From assembly GCA_032718475.1 (NCBI GenBank), contig JAUCBJ010002806.1, positions 1 to 40,135 on the forward strand: a DNA stretch of 40,135 nt, written 5' to 3'. This DNA comes from Nemertoderma westbladi (lineage: Eukaryota > Xenacoelomorpha > Nemertodermatida > Nemertodermatidae). Each line of letters opens with the position of its first letter. Position 1 is the stretch's first letter. Position numbers and translations under genes: made by a program. Below the pieces are notes generated by a model. That model made no database searches and was not told where the DNA came from. It saw nothing but the letters and a program-made list of their open reading frames with translations. Shown here one piece after another: positions 10,601 to 18,088 of the stretch.

Positions 10601-11170
10601 CAGAAGAAGATTTTTAATTATCAGTACGCGAATAATTCTGGTTGGTGCAAACAAGTCTTTAATGTATTCAAATTGTTGAATTTATATGACATATACACTA
10701 GCTGTATCAAATGTGATCTAGATAATTTAGATAAGCATTGTACAGACTATTTTTCAAATATCTGGGCGTCAAGTGTATTACTTAAACCGAAACTGCGTAC
10801 TTACAAGTTATTTAAAACGAACTTTAAGACAAAACTTTATGTTAAGTCAAAAATCAAAAACAGTGAACGGTCAATCATGGCGCAGTTTCGGTCCGGTGTT
10901 TTGCCGTTGGGTATTGAAGTGGGTCGATATCAGGGCAAACCCTTAGAAGATAGAATATGATGTCTATGTAAGTCGGGCGAAATTGAAGACGAAAGTCATT
11001 TTTTGTATAAATGTGATGCCCTAGATAGGAGTCTCTTCCCACAAGATTTTTATGATGTTGAGAATAGCCAGAAGTTGAAATTTTTAATGTGCAATGACCA
11101 AGTAAATAGTGCACGGCTGTTGAGGGGTTTGTACAATTGTAGGTGCGAAATAATAAATGGAAGAATTTAA
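7668..11170 (+). pseudogene. LINE ORF2: endonuclease plus reverse transcriptase, broken
   Basis: The endonuclease motifs appear in order: YNVNGWT (metal-binding Asn), ICESHT (Glu), YACYLPPE, LGDLNGRVGD, DYILMP and DHSLV. The RT part has NGFRPGRS, FIDFSKAFD (catalytic Asp), GVRQGDNISP and YADDIALF (catalytic Asp pair, from 10013). The tail has a C-x2-C-x10-H-x4-C knuckle at about 10969-11028. In-frame TGA stops lie at 8037, 8187 and 10958. All three could be decayed CGA (Arg) codons, though that is inferred from context. Frame changes occur near 9245, 9325, 9497 and 10006, the last in a short T run. The frame opens at 7668 on a TTG and no ATG is obvious. Confidence 0.88.
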
Positions 11171-11359
11171 TTTGATGATAAAATTCGATGTCTTATAAGC
11201 CATTGTTGGTTGGGGGCCGCTGTGCCCAAGACATTATAAATGATCATTCATTCATTCAATATGGCAATAATGTTGGTTTATACATTATTGGACAATGCGC
11301 CACCTGTCATGTTTCAATTACTGTTTAATGTGAGTTATCAATATTATAAATCCTTGCTA

Positions 11360-11458
11360 AGGAAAGACTTCAAACCTCAGCAAGTGATAATTAGAGGTGA
11401 AGAACTCCTTATTGACACCGAACACTATGTTTATAAGGGGCACGTTTCTCTTATTTTA
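11360..11458 (+). pseudogene. Short LINE reverse-transcriptase fragment
   Basis: Within an open frame, about 33 residues read VIIRGEELLIDTEHYVYKGH. This resembles the post-catalytic RT segment (a strand ending in Y-V-Y-L-G) of RTE-type and related LINEs. The expected Leu before the Gly is Lys here. It lies about 100 bp past the tail of the larger LINE, in the same orientation, and has nothing of the catalytic core. It could be a small independent fragment or a chance match. Confidence 0.3.
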
Positions 11459-11552
11459 TTCAGTTATTCAGTCAGTAACTCGGCCTTGTAGATGGCAGCC
11501 CTTGGCACATTATCTCCTCTCCGGACTAAACTCTTCCTACAACCATCTCTGT

Positions 11553-12490
11553 GGTGATTAGAAGCGTGGGTTGGGTAGTTCCCGCTGAGATCTGAGTCTT
11601 AGGCCAAATCAGCCCTCTAATTCTTGCGCACTCTGCCTACTGGCTTCTCAGTGCGTCCAGGGACCAACTGCTTAGCCGTGAGGACAAAGTAGCAGTATCT
11701 TCCCGGGTTTTGACCCGGGGTTTTGAGTTTTACGGTAGTGCTTGCGCATTCTGCCCACTGGCTCATCGGCGCGACTGCGGTCAAACCGTTGAGTCGTGGG
11801 ACAAAGTACCAATTGGTACCAGTCCAATTGGTACCACCCCCGTTTGGACGCAGAAAAATAACCTGGTGTTTTCAGTATTGCCAAGTTTTCCAATAGCGTG
11901 CGGCTGCACCAAGTATTTTCCGACCAAGAACGACTTTTTGAGATTTATTTGGTTACAATTATTTTGGATTGTAAATTTTGTATTATTTTTCGAGGTTATA
12001 CTTTGGTTCCTAACAGACCCAAAGCACCCCTCACCCGGTTTCTCTTTTTCCCTCTTCCCAGAGGTTTTTCTATGGTTTTACGTACAGTACATTATTTTTG
12101 TGTATTTTTGTGATAATGTTCGAGGATATACTTTGGTTCCTAACGGACCCAAAGCACCCCCCACCCCACACCCGGTTTCTCTTTTTCCCTCTTCCCAGAG
12201 GTTTTTCTATGGTGTTACCTACAGTACATTATTTTTGTGTATTTTTGTGATATTGTTCGAGGATATACTTTGGTTCCTAACGGACCCAAAGCACCCCCCA
12301 CACCCGGCTTCTATTTTTCCCTCTTCCCAGAGGTTTTTCTATGGTGTTACTACATTATTTTTGTGTATTTTTGTGATATTGTTCGAGGATATACTTTGGT
12401 TCCTAACGGACCCAAAGCACCGCTCACACCCGGTTTCTATTTTTCCCTCTTCCCAGAGGTTTTTCTATGGTGTTTCGTACTGTACATTAT
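11553..12490 (+). repeat. Dispersed repeat, long copy with amplified segment
   Basis: This is collinear with 672-1215 through the GGTACCACCCCCGTTTGGAC and TTGCCAAGTTTTCCAATAGC landmarks. Beyond those, a module of about 126-137 bp recurs four times. The modules begin with CGAGG at 11991, 12121, 12258 and 12384, and each contains ATACTTTGGTTCCTAAC, GACCCAAAGCACC, CCCTCTTCCCAGAGG and a T-rich TTTTTGTGTATTTTTGTG. The long open frames through it are by-products of the repeat and start or stop arbitrarily. Confidence 0.8.
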
Positions 12491-12694
12491 TTTTATCCGA
12501 AGGAAGACATTAATAACATCTGGAAAATAGAAATCACTGTGTTTTTGAACTGTCGTGGAAAGGTTGTGGACGTCCGTAAAGTACAAGTCGTTGTAAGAAC
12601 GTGTTTTATGCGAGCTAGTTTGGGTCCGTCATCTCCACGACGAAGTGAGTTAGCACTTGGAAATGACTTTGAGATACTTTTAAAAGCCGTTTAG
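12491..12694 (+). pseudogene. Unrecognised coding-like tail or remnant
   Basis: Directly after the repeat array a frame runs about 68 codons to a TAG at 12692. The product includes IEITVFLNCRGKVVD, then RKVQVVVRTCF, then PSSPRRSELALGNDFE. Base composition is more balanced than in the flanks and the residue mix looks protein-like. I do not recognise it. There is no ATG of its own, because the frame continues out of the repeat. It may be a last exon (an AG lies at 12531-12532) or a fragment captured by the repeat. Confidence 0.25.
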
Positions 12695-13391
12695 GAGCTT
12701 CTCGTGCTGAAGGCATGACAAATCCTTTACAGCCATTAAAATATACCATTATTGATAGCACCTCCATAAATTATATCAAGCTGTGATTTTACTGCACATT
12801 ACAAATGTGCTTCATTCCAATTACTATATAGAACTGTTAAGAGGAAATCAACAGGTTTCCCTGCTTTGCTATTTTAAATATCAGTTTTCCAGCCGTGCCA
12901 TTAGACCCTACTAATTACGCTATTGTATGTCTGTCCCGTTATAACCAGTAACAATGTGTTGGCAAGCTGTATGCATTTGGAATGCCAAATGCATATGGCA
13001 TGCATTTTCACTCATCCATGTCATGTATTTTGAAACTGTCATTAAAATTATATTGAAAATTAACTACAAATAAACAGGATCAGTGAACAGGTTCAACATT
13101 TTAAGTTCAATAGTTCATGGTGGTAACCATCACGTTCACGGCCAGTTGAACCCGATGCTACCGGAATGCAGAGTCGAACAATCCCGGACGAACCCGCCAA
13201 CCCTCTTCCATTTCATTATTTCTGTTGTTATTTTAAAACACAGAACTTACATAGGTTTACATTAATAAATGAGTTATACATTTTACAAAACAACTAACAC
13301 TGTTAGTGTAACAATTAAGTTTGCAATAGTCAACAACTCTGTGAATCTTTACTACATCTAAATGAACAGGTTTGCAGCCCTTTGTTTATGT
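12695..13391. other. Non-coding stretch with one hairpin
   Basis: No gene is seen, apart from possible 3' untranslated sequence of the minus-strand gene that ends at 13392. A hairpin at 12970-12995 has perfect 11-base arms (TATGCATTTGG and its complement) around AATG. No AATAAA signal for the minus-strand gene was found within about 150 bp of its stop. Confidence 0.45.
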
Positions 13392-14183
13392 TCAACCGAG
13401 GCAAGTATCGCCGCAGAATTCCTCGCAATTTTGGTCGCCATTACATTCTTTTCCACAATCTGAGCACATCTCTCTTCTGTTCATTTTCTCCTTTTCGTCT
13501 CTGAATATAAGGCATTCATTGTATGTAAAAGGTGACACAATAACAGTGAAATTGTGATACTAAATAGAAGATTCCACACTTTGCAATTTCCCCAACATGG
13601 TTGAGAAAGGCTTGTTTTTAGGAAATCCGATAGAAGATGACTCAATTAAAAACAACGTCAAAACTATAAATTTCATTGTTTAATCCAATTAAAACTTTAT
13701 TAATTAAGACTTTTTGTTCTGTAAATTGAATTAAACAATGATATTTAAGAGAGAGGGGTTAACCTCAGTTAATTTTTTCATCAGATTTGTTTTATGTTTC
13801 CGATGTAAAATTTTATGTTGATTCAGAATCTGAAATCAGTCTTTCGTTAAGTTGTTTCGTTTTAGAATTATGGCAACTTTTGTAATTTTCGCCCTAAATT
13901 AGAAAATTTGTAATTTTGGTGCTTCACCACAATTGACACCAAAAAAAGACCACTAAACACCAAAAAATTCGAAATATTTTGCCATTTTCGAAATCAGCGC
14001 CGAAACCGAAAATTACCCTAGAGGTACCGGTATCAAAACTACAAACTTTCAAATTTTGCGAGAAAATTACAAAATTTGCCAGAACTCGAGAGCGAAACCA
14101 CTCATCAAAAAACTAATTTCAGATTCGGAATTACAATAAAGTTTTACACATTAAAAATAATCTTATGAAAAAAGAGATTGGGG

Positions 14184-14219
<36 letters not shown>

Positions 14220-14529
14220 GTTACCCCAATGTAATTGTATTTCAGAGTGCTTATTTATACTTTAGTGTATCTATCTATCTATATTTATCCAATGATATGG
14301 TTTTATAGATTGTTAGATTGGTTTTATTTAATTTTTTAACAAATCTTCCCAACCATATACAATCATATATAAATTTATAGATTTTACAATCATATATAAA
14401 TATTATGTATTAAGGAATATTATGAGGAGCATTATGTATTATACTTTACCTTTGCTGCAAATCTTCTGCAAATGTTAAAACACAAAAACAAACAATGAAG
14501 GTTATAGTAAATAGAAGATTTGAAGACAT
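13392..14529 (-). CDS. Two-exon secreted cysteine-rich peptide precursor, unrecognised family
   Basis: Exon 1 (14529-14450) encodes MSSNLLF and a hydrophobic core ending LTFA, a good signal peptide with a likely cut before EDLQQ. It stops at donor AG|GTAAAG in phase 2. Exon 2 (13500-13392) follows acceptor TTATATTCAG with one base before the first full codon, so the phases match. The joined product is 62 residues. After an acidic/basic spacer comes a dibasic RR (35-36), then a tail with six cysteines at 39, 42, 46, 52, 56 and 60 (C-x2-C-x3-C-x5-C-x3-C-x3-C), ending in Gly. A terminal Gly could be an amide donor. The layout is that of a neuropeptide, defence or other secreted mini-protein precursor. 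The family and function are unknown to me. A TATA-like TATATAAA lies 45-52 bp before the ATG. Confidence 0.55.
13674..13740. repeat. 67-bp inverted repeat
   Basis: CATTGTTTAATCCAATT at the left pairs with the reverse complement of the right end, AATTGAATTAAACAATG, with one mismatch over 17 bases. A T/A-rich loop of about 33 bases lies between. It sits in the intron of the peptide gene. It may be a tiny inverted-repeat element or a chance hairpin in AT-rich DNA. Confidence 0.5.
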
Positions 14530-14573
14530 TATTCCTTTGGTTTTCTTTTAAACCTCTGAATCGTATTGTTTAA

Positions 14574-14581
14574 TTTATATA
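14574..14581 (-). promoter_or_regulatory. TATA-like box for the cysteine-rich peptide gene
   Basis: TATATAAA on the minus strand lies 45-52 bp upstream of the ATG at 14529. The implied start would be near 14545-14550, giving a 5' leader of about 20 bases. The site lies inside the symmetric ATTTATATAAAT, so it reads on both strands, and the region is AT-rich. It is modest evidence on its own. Confidence 0.35.
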
Positions 14582-14660
14582 AATGTAAATTTTAATAAAA
14601 GTTAAGAAATTGAAAGGTAAATTCTTACCAGTCAGATCATGATTTTGTGGTGTGGTGGGA

Positions 14661-15788
14661 TTAACCCTATTCAACAGAAAACACGGGAGGGGGGGGGGGG
14701 TCAATATGACACCTCGTGGTTTTTTTTGTTATAACTCTGAAACAAACGCAGTTGGGAATCTGAAATTTTATGACTTTTCCTAAAAGTCTATTGTCTTCCT
14801 GATAGTGAAAACGGTTTTCAAAAATATTGAGTAGTTTTCGAGTTATAGCACCATTTTTTATCCCTACTTTTGGCACTTTTTTTGAGACGTTTTTTGAAAA
14901 TTTCATTTCATGAAATATGATTTGTAACATCTCTATTTTTTATTTACACGGTATTTTGGTGTTGGCAATTAAATGGAATACATATAAATGAATTTAGAAA
15001 TTTCAAACATGTTTTTTTTCGGCGTGTGACAAATTTTCGTGCCTACACCAAATTTTGAAATATGTCAATTTTGTAAATGTATTGTTTGAAACTGTTTTTT
15101 TGTGCAATAGAGGTTTTTGGGGTTCAAGTTTCGATGGAATATATACGAGTTGCACCAGACGTATCAAATTTGTATTTTTCGGTGCTGTGTGTAAAATTTG
15201 CGGCCTGCACGAAATTTCCTTTCAATAAAAATCCATTCAATAGTTCAATTGATTTGTGACAACTCATGTCTGGCGTTTTAGAAGTTTATGGCAGTTCGAA
15301 ATTCAATGGAATAAATAATTATCTAACTAGACATCTGAAACTTCTATTTCTCGGAAGTGGGTGCAAAATTTGGTGCTACCCCGTCGTATATAAGTGAATT
15401 AAAAATTTTTGTTCAAACTGAAACTTGTTTTTTTTTTCATTTTTCGCCTACGTAGAGTACTAAAACAGCCATTTGTAGTATTCTGATCATTTTTTTAATA
15501 TTTTCCAATGGATTTTGCGCCCCAGAAAACCTGTATTGAAAAACAATTAGCCGAAAATTGTAATTCCATATTTTATGAAATTGTTCACTACTTGTAATTT
15601 TGGTGCTGCCATACTGTATAACCACCCAAGTACATTTTTTCGAAAATCTTTTTCGGTCGGATTCAGAATAGTGAAATGTACGTGGGGTAAGTCTACGTAT
15701 TGGGGCGTCAATATGACCCCCCCCCCCCCCCCCCCCCCCGGTATTTGTGCAACATTTTATAGCCCGGTACTACAGTAAATAGGGTTAA
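14661..15788. mobile_element. Non-autonomous piggyBac-like element (TTAA-flanked)
   Basis: TTAA at 14661-14664 and at 15785-15788 flank an element whose ends are CCCTATT and its complement AATAGGG. TTAA target duplication and ends beginning with CCC are features of the piggyBac superfamily. Beside each end lies a G-run (12 G at 14689; 23 C at 15717 read from the other strand) followed by GTCAATATGAC or GTCATATTGAC in inverted orientation. Inside are three loose tandem modules of about 165-170 bp, marked by TGGAATA at about 14971, 15134 and 15307 and a downstream TTTCGG or TCTCGG. No transposase is seen. It ends about 130 bp upstream of the peptide gene's ATG. Confidence 0.65.
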
Positions 15789-17264
15789 TGGGGGGGGGGG
15801 GGGGGGGGATTCACTAATTCACTATAAATTCATTTTAAATTTATTCGCCTTTATCCAAATTGATTGATATTATGCACACTTTTATACAGAAGGTGGATAC
15901 CAAACTTTCAAACATTTGCAAAGGATCTTCTTAGATGGATGGTGGTATTCAAGTTCCAAATTTTCATCATTTGTGCACAATGGTGTAATGAAAAGACTGT
16001 ATGACCGGAATTTTGATAAATGCGCATGTTCAAAAATTATTCGAAAAATAAGATTTTTTTCGCCACATTTTTGACACATTTTGCTATTTTAAATATGACA
16101 CTTTTTGACATATATTTCAGCAACCACAAACAAAATTAAAAAAAGTTGCGATTAGGCGGTGAAGCATCACCCAAACATTCATGCCAAATTCATTCATTTA
16201 TGGAAAATCCTTTGCAATTTGAATTTTTTAAATTGAATTCGTCAGTAAAAAAGTGTATTTAAAGTCTGGTATTGAGGTAATTAAATCTGTCCATTGAAAT
16301 GTTGGAATGCTCACAACCCAGAAAATATTTTGTTGCAAGGGTTTTCCGTGTCGATGATTTCATTCTATCTGCCCTACAAGAAAATTTATCAATCGCAAAA
16401 GAGACGAAGATAATTTGTGACACCATCACGAATTTTTTCACGATATTTTTGGGGAGAATAAATTCATTTTTTCAGGCAATTTTTGGGGAGAACAAGTAGC
16501 GAGTTTTAATACTAAATGTATGCCATATACCTCAGTAATGATTTCAAGTTGTCAATGAATGGTCTATTCATTGATAATAATATTCATTCATTGATAGTAA
16601 TATTCATTTATAATGTGGCGGTGTGTTTGAATGAATTCAATATATCTTAAAAAACATTGTATCTTAATTTTGACTGTACAGTACAGGCTTATACATATTC
16701 TCCTGATATATATAGGAGCATCTTTCATTACTTCGATTATATCCCATCAAATGACCATTAAATCCTAATGACCCACATAGAGACACGTTGTGGGGTCTTC
16801 GAGCAGCACGTGTTCAAATGTTCAATGACTGAGCAGCGACTAATTAACAAATTTATGAGAGATTCATTGACCAGCTACCGACAGACCAATATTGTGAATA
16901 TTATTGAATATATTTTAGTTTAATGTTTGATTCAATTAGAGGCACAAATTAAAAAGGCTACAAATATATAGGGTTGAATAATTAAATTAATCACCCATTA
17001 AAAGGTAGCCAAATATAAGTTGCAATCTATATAAATTTTTAAATTCAGTAGTGTGCGTGTGTTGTGTATTGATTCCGTAGATTTCATGTTGAAATAGCGT
17101 TCATTAATTTAATTTCTATTTAATTATTCAGGCATACTAATACACACATTGAATTAGTTCGTGTGTGTTAAGTGTGTAAGATTTGATTGTTTTGGCATTT
17201 CACAAACGTCGAGAATTTCGCAAACGTCGCAAACTTCGGGAATTTGTTCTACAATTTTGACTCC
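15789..17264. other. AT-rich stretch, no gene seen
   Basis: A run of 19 G lies at 15790-15808, directly outside the piggyBac-like element. At about 16569-16610 the word ATTCATTGATA-TAATATTCATT is repeated in tandem. Otherwise I see no coding frame, RNA gene or repeat family that I can name. Confidence 0.45.
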
Positions 17265-17851
17265 TTAAGCAAAAGGGTCCCGAGTGAGTTTTTTAACCTT
17301 TATTTTTTTGTGATTTTGAGTGCTTTTTTATATTAGTGAATGTTCTAGAACCTTAGTAGATTTTTTATGGTATATAGCTAGTATTTTTTACTAGCTAGTA
17401 ATTTTTGGAAATTATTTTGGTCATTAATATATTCTTCAACAGTTTAACCTGAAATATCATGGACTTTCACATTTTTTATAATTTCAATTTTTCAGTTTTT
17501 ACCAGGTCAGGTCAGGTCCCCAGATACTGCTACCACTATGGCAGTAATGTGGTACTACCTGTAGCTGTCAGCCCAGTAGGGCAGGCCCGATAAGCATAGC
17601 CTATTCATTATTTAGTTGATCAAGAGTGGGTTGGTTCAGCCCCGTCAACTAAATAAGTCATTGAGGGCTATAGCGCCTAGGGCACCATTGAAGGCAAACG
17701 CTTGATACGCATCTGCATTAGAGATGATACAAGCCCCGCTCTGTCTATACTGGATGCTCCTCTACCAGTGTTAGGTAACCTAACCCAGGAGGCACACTTG
17801 GTTCAGGGTGTAACAAAAGGACCCCTACAGTCGGCAGCAGGGCTGTAGGCC

Positions 17852-18088
17852 ATGGATAGGCGGAAGGTAATCAACCAACGGCTAGACATGCTGACAAGGT
17901 CGGCGGAAGGTAATCAACCAACGGCGACCTACTGCGAAGACGCTTGTAGGAGTTGCGACCACAAGCGGTTTACTCCCGCAACTGAAAGATATGAGTATGA
18001 GAACCCTCCAGGAGAAATGCCGGCTCGGTCGTCGCCCGGGTCAACAAGGACCGCGTCCCTCAGTGGTACACCAGGCTGGGGTCGATAA
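17852..18088 (+). CDS. Short upstream ORF of the RTE-like LINE
   Basis: ATG at 17852 opens 78 codons to a TGA at 18086, overlapping the main ORF by about 98 bp in another frame. The product has an early basic stretch and a C-x3-C-x2-C-x-H-type cluster (CEDACRSCDH). Small leading ORFs that overlap the main ORF are known in RTE elements. I do not recognise a domain, and translation is unproven. It contains the 43-bp spaced duplication, which keeps neither frame nor length constant between copies. Confidence 0.35.
   Translation: MDRRKVINQRLDMLTRSAEGNQPTATYCEDACRSCDHKRFTPATERYEYENPPGEMPARSSPGSTRTASLSGTPGWGR

Larger units (their letters stand above)
7400..11259 (+). mobile_element. Decayed APE-type LINE (I/Daphne/CR1-like), near full ORF2
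   Basis: This is a non-LTR retrotransposon with the end of ORF1 (7400-7654), a full but broken ORF2 (7668-11170) and a 3' tail of ATTC repeats (about 11243-11259). ORF2 has an APE-type endonuclease, a reverse transcriptase and a C-terminal CCHC zinc knuckle. There is no RNase H. The C-terminal knuckle and the short-repeat tail recall the I, Daphne and CR1 groups, but I cannot place it firmly. The 5' end is truncated or not recognised. It is inactive because of nonsense and frameshift changes. Confidence 0.85.

Noticed and set aside
11710-12513. 267-codon frame in the dispersed repeat
   Set aside because: The frame follows the tandem modules, is rich in Phe/Tyr/Cys from T-rich DNA, and is not preserved in the 672-1215 copy.
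13372-13557. Plus-strand 61-codon frame
   Set aside because: It is the antisense shadow of exon 2 of the minus-strand peptide gene, which has splice and signal-peptide support.
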